Source: Crocosphaera sp. (GTDB lineage: Bacteria; Cyanobacteriota; Cyanobacteriia; Cyanobacteriales; Microcystaceae). Taken from it: a stretch of DNA of 42,299 nt. Position numbers and translations under genes: made by a program. Under the pieces are notes generated by a model. The model was not told the origin of the DNA and ran no database searches. It saw only the letters and a program-made list of their open reading frames with translations. Location of the stretch: positions 1 to 42,299 of the forward strand of contig JASJDD010000010.1 of the NCBI GenBank assembly GCA_030065735.1, in the 5' to 3' direction. Positions 24,301 to 31,311 of this stretch are shown one piece after another; within the stretch, counting starts at the first letter, position 1, and every line of letters starts with the position of its first letter.

Positions 24301-26742
24301 AATTCGCCATCCCCGTTTTAAATCCTCATAGAGACGATATTCAATTAAATGCTCAAATGCTCTTTCATTCTTTGTTTTCCCAAATCCAAAATCCGAGGCT
24401 TGTTTAGCATAAGCTTCTTGAGATAAACCCATTTCTTGAACAACAGTAGCGGCCAGTTGTGCATGGGTTAAGGTTCCTTTTTGTTGCAAAGCTTTATTTA
24501 AACTGGCTCTTAAGAAAGAAGTTTGCACGAAATCATTAAAATGACCTGCTTGTAAGGAAGCGTCTTGACGATTATCGGTAAAACTGAGGATTTTCGCGGC
24601 TGTGGCCTTAATATGGGGGTTGAGTTTGAGACGGTTAACGGTTGATAAGCAAAGTAAGGTAGTGGCGGTACTGCGTCCCTCACTGCTGAGACGGGATAAT
24701 TTACGGTATTCAGTGGTTTTCCTATCGTAAACCACACCACAGTTAAGGCAAGTCAAGAAGGGTTTAGGAATAAACCAACAGCGAACCGGTTGGATAGGAT
24801 CGTTTTTGCTAACGACCCCTGTGGGAATCATCCCATTGGGATAAACATACAATTCTTGGGGAATAAATTTAGCGAATTCTTTCTTGATTTTCCGTCCACT
24901 TTTATTGTGGCGAAACCAATTATCAGGTAAACGATCTTCGTCATCAATGTCCCATAAATCGGTTTCATCTAGGGTTAAATAGCCTTCGGTAATGTCTTCA
25001 TTATCTTCGTTGATGGCTGTGGGTAATAATGGGGTAATTTGATGTTTCTCAGCATCATGCCGTACAACATAATAATCTTGTCCACATTCCCGACAGAAAA
25101 CAAGGGGAAATAGTAAGCGATCTTGAGTTGTTTTATACTGTCCTTCTAAGGTTAATTTTCTGTGTTCATGGGGTTGCAGGGTTGCGTAAACGCTGCCCCC
25201 TTGAGAGATAAATTGATGTAAACGGAAGGGTAGTCCTTTTGTTGTTTTGTCCTTACTTTTTTGGGCAGTCAGTTGACTACTCCAGAGCAACATCCCCCGT
25301 AAAATGTCTAAACAGTTTTGAAAGTCATGATTAGTTAGTTCGGCCAGTTGACTGGCCCCATCTTTCAGTGAAATGGGAGTTCGACGTTTCAGATATCCCT
25401 CTTCTTCTTCTAAACCAAAGGTCATCTCTATCCAAGCACTCAAAGGATGCTCTTTAAAGGCTGTTTCGGTTCGTTCTGTTTCTGGGGGTAGTCCTTGTTC
25501 TAAACACTGTTGCAGTTCGGAAACGGTGGGATAAGGTCGGGAAATTGCCTTTTCTAAGGTTTCATCAATCACTTGCTCTGATTTAATTTCTACCCCAAAG
25601 AGTTTACTGGCAACTTCAGCGACAGTTTGTTGACGGTTAGCGCGAGTGCCTTCAGTGGACATGGTAGCGGAGGTTCCAATGCACAGTAAAGGTTTACCGC
25701 AGCGTTGTTTGAGTTTGCGAATGACTAAGGCGACATCAGCCCCCTGACGACCTCGATAGGTGTGTAATTCGTCTAAAATCAAGAATTTTAGGTCAGGAGA
25801 GGCTACCAGTTTATCTTCATGGACACGGGTAAGCATCAACTCTAACATGACATAGTTGGTCAGAAGAATATGGGGTGGGTTATTTTGTATATCGGTCTTA
25901 TCGGATAAGCTTTCTTGTCCTGTGTATTTGGCAACTCTAATGGGACTACTCGGAACATTCTCCAGAAATTTCTTGAATTCTTCTTCTTGGGAGTTAATTA
26001 GGGCATTCATAGGATAGACTAAAATGGCTCTAACTCCCTTGAGATGGGGATTTTTCAGTAAATCATTAATGATGGGGACAACATAGGTTAAACTTTTTCC
26101 TGATCCTGTTCCTGTTGTCACCACATAGGGTAAATTTTGTTGTGCGAGTTGAAAGGCTTTTTCTTGATGGTCGAAAAAGTGGAAGTTCGGAAAATAACTA
26201 TCGCAGTCTGGATGCAGAATATTGCGTTGAATCAGTTGGCTAACGGTAGCACTCCGTTTATAGGGTGGGTTGAGTTGGACGAGGGGATCTTTCCAGAGTT
26301 TTTCTTTGTCTAATTCTTCTTTAACAAAGGTTTTGAGGCGAGGATCTTTTATTTTCAGGAAACTTTCGATATAGTTGCGATAATCGTTAATAACTTCGTT
26401 TCTCAGGGTAAATATATCAAATTTTGGCGGTTCGTCTGGTTCGTTATCAAGCGTTTCTAGTACCTCAGTCGGAACAACTTGCACCCCATTCCGTTGATTA
26501 ACGTAGTTAATTAACTGATGAGCGAGAGATTCCCTCACCGTTGGCTCATCAAAGACTTTTTGGGCTAATTCGACAAAATCCCATTCTTCGGGAATCCCTG
26601 AAAAGAGAGCTTCTAGTTCCTCGTTAGTGAGACTGTCTACTCCTGTGGTGTCCAGTTTTTGGGGGTACATTTCCATCCCAATGAGGGTACTGGTAGAGGC
26701 GATCGCACTTTGTCCTTTAGCGAGGAGGTCTTTGAGCTTCAT
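21394..26742 (-). CDS. DISARM/Druantia-like helicase: DrmA-like helicase fused to DUF1998 (DrmB-like) and a PD-(D/E)XK nuclease domain
   Basis: A 1782-aa protein. The superfamily 2 helicase has Walker A GTGSGKS (211-217), DELH (324-327), SAT (358-360) and motifs V/VI SPTMELGIDISDLSVV and YAQRSGRAGRGGQ. Zinc-like clusters include CRECGQDY and LTCLNCGVVYD. The C-terminal half carries the DUF1998 signature: CSNCGYFHAG with TCSNCGAKLSDR, LLFWEASEGGAGVL and CTQACYECLLSYQNQFDHPY. The last roughly 95 residues (CKPDFVYEQRKLAIFCDG, then H...Q..D..R) look like a DUF559/Vsr-type nuclease. In DISARM, helicase and DUF1998 are usually separate proteins (DrmA, DrmB), with DrmC a phospholipase-D nuclease. 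Here one chain may replace all three. Druantia DruE is the main alternative. It is the last gene of the minus-strand operon. Confidence 0.8.
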   Translation of the reverse strand: MKLKDLLAKGQSAIASTSTLIGMEMYPQKLDTTGVDSLTNEELEALFSGIPEEWDFVELAQKVFDEPTVRESLAHQLINYVNQRNGVQVVPTEVLETLDNEPDEPPKFDIFTLRNEVINDYRNYIESFLKIKDPRLKTFVKEELDKEKLWKDPLVQLNPPYKRSATVSQLIQRNILHPDCDSYFPNFHFFDHQEKAFQLAQQNLPYVVTTGTGSGKSLTYVVPIINDLLKNPHLKGVRAILVYPMNALINSQEEEFKKFLENVPSSPIRVAKYTGQESLSDKTDIQNNPPHILLTNYVMLELMLTRVHEDKLVASPDLKFLILDELHTYRGRQGADVALVIRKLKQRCGKPLLCIGTSATMSTEGTRANRQQTVAEVASKLFGVEIKSEQVIDETLEKAISRPYPTVSELQQCLEQGLPPETERTETAFKEHPLSAWIEMTFGLEEEEGYLKRRTPISLKDGASQLAELTNHDFQNCLDILRGMLLWSSQLTAQKSKDKTTKGLPFRLHQFISQGGSVYATLQPHEHRKLTLEGQYKTTQDRLLFPLVFCRECGQDYYVVRHDAEKHQITPLLPTAINEDNEDITEGYLTLDETDLWDIDDEDRLPDNWFRHNKSGRKIKKEFAKFIPQELYVYPNGMIPTGVVSKNDPIQPVRCWFIPKPFLTCLNCGVVYDRKTTEYRKLSRLSSEGRSTATTLLCLSTVNRLKLNPHIKATAAKILSFTDNRQDASLQAGHFNDFVQTSFLRASLNKALQQKGTLTHAQLAATVVQEMGLSQEAYAKQASDFGFGKTKNERAFEHLIEYRLYEDLKRGWRIVQPNLEQCGLLSIEYSELEEMCQAQSPWQKHFHPILAQATFQQRWQAVTVILDQLRKNLAIDAALLQPNRIKEIQREISQTLNDTWKFDEYEYLPPAPKATYTNNPQSRGRTVKLTPRSKVARYLRSDVIWGYSLTEDEYNSLIESLVKVLCDCGYLTCEENEFQLRIDAMVWKAQKVSQIDIDPTNNKRLQGSDLATQEVNSFFQQFYEEQGQTIQKMEGREHTGQVPNKYRQVREDKFRKGDLAALFCSPTMELGIDISDLSVVHLRNVPPSPANYAQRSGRAGRGGQEALVITYAAYGSGHDQYFYRRQAQMVSGVVVPPKLELGNPDLVQSHLYSLWLSYTGVDLGNSMNQILDLDKDKYPLKDEIRQNLTLSPETFTKCLNDAQVILSDIFCQTDLNRTSWYSTDWIKETLDNALYAFNLACDRWRRLYREANRQLDEARATIDKAAKGIITDEDKKTAEALESDAKRQRDLLVGQGSKGRSQSEFEFYPYRYFASEGFLPGFNFPRLPVRGFIPAGDKGEFISRPRIVAIRELAPRNVIYYEGSKFQITKTRVSPKGIEYEKVTTCSNCGYFHAGVQEAVRDTCSNCGAKLSDRLHYVLPLDTMITRRRERITCDEEERLKYGYHLTTHFQYDSHKRREALVTAADGTELLKICYGETAQIRRINRGLLRNQEQGFKLDTQTGEWSDSNQNNVSETLQPGVNLMVADTSNILVIEPQQLPEHQTQEFLITLQYALLRAIQGYYKLEAEELASERLGDGKHLLFWEASEGGAGVLSQILDNPQAFSFLAQEALDICHFKQDKHSCTQACYECLLSYQNQFDHPYLNRHLIKDFLEQLTESQLNTVQDNNRDETYQRLLQQTDSNSNYEAIVLEAIKSHGLPLPDHAQVYFPDAECKPDFVYEQRKLAIFCDGSVHDNPEQQQKDVIQRDNFEWHTRYKVFSFNDQLDLHEQIKELKRLVFLAK

Positions 26743-26823
26743 GGGTGGTTTAAGGCTAAGTCGTTGCTCTTAAAATGCCCATTTTTTCCAGAATAGTTCG
26801 CAGTTACAATAGAATGAAGTTTC

Positions 26824-27042
26824 TTAATGATGGATAACAATTTCTGAATCAGAAGATAATTTGGCCAAGTCTTGACGTAAACCTTGTCCGATATAAAATT
26901 TTAATAAGGCTTCTAAAGACATATCTTGATTATCAGCTATAGTTTTAAGAGATTCTAGGGTATCTTTAGGAATTGAGATTGATACGTTTTCTGAAGGACG
27001 AGGTTTGATGTTAAGGGTAATTTCTTCGTTAGGATTGTTCAT
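26824..27042 (-). CDS. brnA: BrnA-like CopG/ribbon-helix-helix antitoxin
   Basis: The open frame extends further up to 27120, but the likely start is the ATG at 27042 (MNNPNEEITLNIKPRPSENV), giving 72 aa. The sequence VSISIPKDTLESLKTIADNQ, then DMSLEALLKFYIGQGLRQDL, is a ribbon-helix-helix fold: a beta strand followed by two helices. It directly follows and overlaps a BrnT toxin gene by 14 bp, as in BrnTA operons, where the antitoxin binds the toxin and represses the promoter. It sits between the helicase and methylase genes of the defence operon. Confidence 0.78.
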   Translation of the reverse strand: MNNPNEEITLNIKPRPSENVSISIPKDTLESLKTIADNQDMSLEALLKFYIGQGLRQDLAKLSSDSEIVIHH

Positions 27043-27322
27043 ATAATTTTTTCTCTTGACGAGTAGCTGGACGAGCAGAAATAATTCGATTTCGTTGACT
27101 TTTTTCGACAAAAACAACAAGTAAAAGACGATAAGTTAAAGAATAGCCAAGAATAAAATCTCTACTTTCATTATTAGCTGTGGCATCTCCTGTTTGATAA
27201 AATGGGTCGAAAAATGCTTCGGCTGCTTCTTCAAATGTTACTCCATGTTTTTCAATATTAATTTGAGCTTTGTTAGAATCCCATTCAAATTCTACTCCTT
27301 GTAAGCGATAGACGACATCCAT
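27029..27322 (-). CDS. brnT: BrnT-family ribonuclease toxin
   Basis: A 97-aa protein. VEFEWDSNKAQINIEKHGVT, then FEEAAEAFFDP, GYSLTYRLLLVVFVEK and RNRIISARPATRQEKKLYEQ, are the standard BrnT/COG2929 segments. The RelE-like fold includes the conserved Arg in ISAR-x-AT-x-x-E and Tyr near the C-terminus. BrnT degrades mRNA when the antitoxin is lost. The gene begins 38 bp after the methylase stop, in the same direction. Its position inside the restriction-like operon suggests it stabilises the cargo or triggers dormancy if the locus is lost. That role is inferred. Confidence 0.88.
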   Translation of the reverse strand: MDVVYRLQGVEFEWDSNKAQINIEKHGVTFEEAAEAFFDPFYQTGDATANNESRDFILGYSLTYRLLLVVFVEKSQRNRIISARPATRQEKKLYEQS

Positions 27323-27360
27323 ATATTACATTTTACCGTGATTTTAGTATTCTGCTTATT

Positions 27361-30300
27361 TTAATATCCCATCATATCCCAAGCAGCTAAAACTAATCTT
27401 TGGGTACGATATTCGCCGTATTTCTTCATCTCATTATTCTTGAGGACTCGGAAGGTTTCGGAGGGAAAGTCTTCGCCATAAACATCAGCAGGATCTAAAA
27501 TATAGCGTAGTTCATCACGGGTTAAACCGTAAAGTTTGGCGAATTTAGCATCAAGTTCTGCTCTTAATATAGCCCGTCTATCTTCATCCCAAATAAACGG
27601 TTCTCCACTGTATCCCATATCCTCGGCAAAGGGTTTCATGTCATAAGCAGTGTAAGTCAATTCTAAGACTCGACTGCTGATAAATTCGATGTCTTCTTCT
27701 GTGTACCAGTCTGGGGGAATGATAGGAAGTTGTTTAACAATGAAGAAATTTAAAGCATTAGTTCCTAGTTTTTGTCTAGCAATAAAATCAAATACTAAAC
27801 TATTCAAGTTTGCCATAAAAATTGCAATTAATTTACTATCTTTTTCAGGCAATAATAGAGGTGACATATTACTACAAGCAGAAATAGGCAATATACTAAA
27901 TATAACTGTTCGTTCATTAACAACATTTGTTATGCTTCTAAAACCTAATAAGTATTTTTTATTCCATCTTGTATTTAGTTTATTTTCCACCTCAAATTTA
28001 TCAACCCAATGACGGGGATTTACGGTAAAATTAGGATCTTGTAATTCTTTAATTGTTGGTGTAGGAATTCCTTTAAAATTAACTTGATCGCTATCTAACA
28101 TTTCCTGCATATAAGTTCCATAACGATGATTATAAAGAGAAAACATTTTTGCTTCATACAAAGGTAATAATTCTTCTCCTGTTTCATTTTTAAATAAATG
28201 ACTATCATTACTCATGTCAAACATACGCATAAATGAAATACCCCAAGGATTACTTTTTGTCGCTTCATTTTCTAATACAGGAACACGCTGATAGATTTTT
28301 TTTGTAATTTCAGCATCAGGATTAGATCGAAAAATAGGACAAGTCAAGGTATTCGGATTGATTAATTTGATATCATCTTCACTTAAGTTAAAATATCGCT
28401 CAGATTGGTTAAGATCCGAAATTTGATGACAATGATAAGTAAAAGTAGCACTTGTTTGTTTAACTTTATCTCCTATTAATGTCAGTAGACAAAAAGCAAA
28501 TCTATCACCAACATCTGGAAAAATGAAAGCCCAATTTGTAAAACCAAATAAACTAACTAATGATTGTTTAACTATTAAATCAGCAAAAAAGTCTTTAGTT
28601 GTATCATTACTAGCTATTCCTGAAGGAACAACAACTCCAACTCTTCCTTTAGCATTAATTAAAGTTCTAACCGTTTCAGCAAACACAGCATAAGTATTAA
28701 TATCTCCTTTGCTGGTTAATAAAAATCGTGCTGACTCTCGAATAAATTTACCCTGTGCATCAGCATCATGTTTTGCTTCTTCAAACTCCTGTAAAAGTTT
28801 GGGATTTGTTTGTGCTAATTGTTTAATTAACTTAGTTCTCGCTGCTTTATTTTTAGCAGTAGCAATAGCTTCATCTTTAGAGGCAAAAAATTCCTTTTCT
28901 TGTAACTTAATTCGTTCCCAAGGAGGATTACCCAATACACAACTAAATCCCCTATTGTCAAACACTTCAGGAAATTCTAAACACCAATGAAAAAAGCGTT
29001 TTTCTTGCGCTAATTGATTAGCTGCTTTAACTACTGAAGTTGTGGTTTTGTTGCCTTCTAATAGTCGATGTAATGCTTCAGTTGTGGGAAGTAACTGTAA
29101 ATTGTTTTCTGTTAATGGCATAAAAAAGGCTGCCGTCCATAAATTACAAGCGGAATAATCACGCCACCATCCCTCATTTTCCTCACTATGACGACTCAAA
29201 TACCGTTCCTTTTTCAACTTAACATCATCGGTATTATTTTCAGAAATCTTACCTAATTCTTGCCAATCTTGAGCATACTTTTCTAAGGCAATTTCTAAAC
29301 TATCAAACAAAGATAATTGATGATTATTAAGATTTTTAATTTCCTGTTTATTCCGCTTTTTCAGAGCCGTTGCCCATTTTCTTTCATCTCCTGTCACCGC
29401 TTTAAATGCACCATCAGGAATCCCTTCTTTTAACACAGAAATATCCAACACACCCACCAAAGAATTACCGCATTTAATACGATGATCCAAGAAATTCAAA
29501 GGATACCCTTTACAAAAACCTTCAATCCATAAAGCCACTTTACACAGATCCACACTCAAAGGATTATAATCTACCCCATAGATACAATGCTGAATAACAT
29601 CCCGTACCGCTTGACTCAAGGGTTCAGGAGATGGGTGAACCTCTCCTGTACGAATTCGGGCTAATTCCTTACCAATACGCCTTGCTGCTGCTAATAAAAA
29701 GTGTCCACTACCACAAGCAGGGTCACAAACTGTCAGAGATAATAAAGCTTCCTCTTTCTCGGCTATAGTTTCCTTTCCTTGTAACCTCTCTGCAATGACA
29801 GGTTCTAACGCAGACTTGATTAACTGTCCTACTAACTCAGGAGGCGTATAATAAGAGCCAGTGGTTTTGCGATCGCTTCCCGTCACCAGTTTAAAAGCAT
29901 AAATTCCCTCATAAGTTACGATTTTGGGGGTAAAATCAAGCAAACTTTCATAAACACTGCCTAATTCTTCCACATCTAAAGCAGCATAATTCACTCGTCG
30001 TAACTGCCCTCGATTCTCGTAGAGAGAAAGATGACGAATGGCTAAGAGTAAGTCATGATTATCAATAGCATAACTATCCAATGTTTCTAGGGATTTTGAG
30101 CCAAATAAGTCCCCATTGAGAGGCGATAACCCCAATAATTGACCGCGCCAACTTTCATCAAATAAACTAAACGTTACCCGTAACCCTTGCCAAATATCTT
30201 GAAATCCTTCTCGACGATAGCTTTTACGTTCCGCTAACGCCCTTAAACGATTAATACTGTAATATTCCGTGTAAATTCTTGCTTTATCAATATCTTCCCC

Positions 30301-31293
30301 GTCTAACAATAAATTACGAGATTCAGCCACCATTAAAAATAATAAGCGGTAAATCATCAGTAATAATTGACGATAATAGTCCTGTTCCGATAATTCCCCT
30401 CGCATTACCGCTTCTCGTAACCCTTCATTTTGGGGATGCTGTAAAAACCCACTTCCCAATAACTTTAACGCTTCTTCAACTCCATCCCGTAAGCGATCGC
30501 GTACCCGTCCCCCTTGTTGCAATGCCTCTTGATGGTAGAATTCCAAGAGACAACTATCTACATCGTCAATGTTTTCAGGCAAACGAGTACGATGAAACAG
30601 ACGATAAAATAAGCCAAATTCCGCAAAATTTTCGTTATTAAAGATTTGTTCGAGGTCAAACTCCACAAAGGTTAAACGAGTCATCAAAGAACAATCTCGT
30701 AATAACCGCCACTGTAACCCATTGGTAACAATGCCCCATAAATGCTCTGTGCGGTTAAGATATTCTTGTAATAACCCATGGGCCGAAAGTCTGGGACGAC
30801 CGGACGGGGATCGTTCTTCTAAAGATAACTTACAGCCAATGACGTGCAACGGAGGAGAGGGGTTAATATCCTCAGAAGACGCTATTTTCTCAGCCCGATG
30901 GGAAATAGCAAAGGTTTGATTATCAATGACTTCTGCTTTATCTTGTAAAATCGGTTCATAACCTAATAGTTTGAGTAAAGGAACTGCCCAATATTCCCGT
31001 GTTTCGCTGGTTCCTGTCCCTTGTTTCCCTACTCGTTCCAAGCGACGTTGAAAAATACGCCATTGATCCTTAGCTTCACCCCAAGCAAAGGCAATTTCGT
31101 CCTCTAATTTAGTGGATTTTTCCAGCCCAAAATGGACATTACTTTGACCTTTAATATCTCCCGAAGCGAGTTCAGTAGTGAGATCAGAAGCGAGAAGATT
31201 TCCAGCAATACGGATAGCAGTAGCAGTGTTCATGACAATAAAAAAAGATTCAGGGGGTGAATAGGAAGTAGGGAGTGTGAGCATCTTGCTCAC
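27361..31293 (-). CDS. N6-adenine DNA methyltransferase, Eco57I/DrmMI-like
   Basis: A 1310-aa methylase. Motif I is VCDPACGSGHFLLAA (Asp524) and the catalytic motif IV is LGNPPWERI (Asn789 to Trp792), the signature of gamma-class m6A enzymes. The N-terminal roughly 200 residues (WAVPLLKLLGYEP, LWGIVTNGLQWRLLRD) look like the restriction-enzyme-type domain of Eco57I/PglX-like proteins. I cannot see a clear nuclease triad there. The C-terminal half carries target-recognition regions. In class 1 DISARM, DrmMI follows the SNF2 helicase DrmD and marks self DNA. Here it starts 18 bp after the DrmD-like stop. ATG at 31233 (MNTATAIRIAG) is a possible alternative start. Confidence 0.85.
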   Translation of the reverse strand: MSKMLTLPTSYSPPESFFIVMNTATAIRIAGNLLASDLTTELASGDIKGQSNVHFGLEKSTKLEDEIAFAWGEAKDQWRIFQRRLERVGKQGTGTSETREYWAVPLLKLLGYEPILQDKAEVIDNQTFAISHRAEKIASSEDINPSPPLHVIGCKLSLEERSPSGRPRLSAHGLLQEYLNRTEHLWGIVTNGLQWRLLRDCSLMTRLTFVEFDLEQIFNNENFAEFGLFYRLFHRTRLPENIDDVDSCLLEFYHQEALQQGGRVRDRLRDGVEEALKLLGSGFLQHPQNEGLREAVMRGELSEQDYYRQLLLMIYRLLFLMVAESRNLLLDGEDIDKARIYTEYYSINRLRALAERKSYRREGFQDIWQGLRVTFSLFDESWRGQLLGLSPLNGDLFGSKSLETLDSYAIDNHDLLLAIRHLSLYENRGQLRRVNYAALDVEELGSVYESLLDFTPKIVTYEGIYAFKLVTGSDRKTTGSYYTPPELVGQLIKSALEPVIAERLQGKETIAEKEEALLSLTVCDPACGSGHFLLAAARRIGKELARIRTGEVHPSPEPLSQAVRDVIQHCIYGVDYNPLSVDLCKVALWIEGFCKGYPLNFLDHRIKCGNSLVGVLDISVLKEGIPDGAFKAVTGDERKWATALKKRNKQEIKNLNNHQLSLFDSLEIALEKYAQDWQELGKISENNTDDVKLKKERYLSRHSEENEGWWRDYSACNLWTAAFFMPLTENNLQLLPTTEALHRLLEGNKTTTSVVKAANQLAQEKRFFHWCLEFPEVFDNRGFSCVLGNPPWERIKLQEKEFFASKDEAIATAKNKAARTKLIKQLAQTNPKLLQEFEEAKHDADAQGKFIRESARFLLTSKGDINTYAVFAETVRTLINAKGRVGVVVPSGIASNDTTKDFFADLIVKQSLVSLFGFTNWAFIFPDVGDRFAFCLLTLIGDKVKQTSATFTYHCHQISDLNQSERYFNLSEDDIKLINPNTLTCPIFRSNPDAEITKKIYQRVPVLENEATKSNPWGISFMRMFDMSNDSHLFKNETGEELLPLYEAKMFSLYNHRYGTYMQEMLDSDQVNFKGIPTPTIKELQDPNFTVNPRHWVDKFEVENKLNTRWNKKYLLGFRSITNVVNERTVIFSILPISACSNMSPLLLPEKDSKLIAIFMANLNSLVFDFIARQKLGTNALNFFIVKQLPIIPPDWYTEEDIEFISSRVLELTYTAYDMKPFAEDMGYSGEPFIWDEDRRAILRAELDAKFAKLYGLTRDELRYILDPADVYGEDFPSETFRVLKNNEMKKYGEYRTQRLVLAAWDMMGY

Positions 31294-31311
31294 TGAATAA
31301 GAGGTAAATTG

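Noticed and set aside
27361-31293. Reading the methylase as a self-sufficient type IIG restriction enzyme
   Set aside because: The N-terminal region lacks a clear PD-(D/E)XK triad, and two helicase genes sit in the same operon, so a DISARM-like role fits better. A degenerate nuclease is not excluded.
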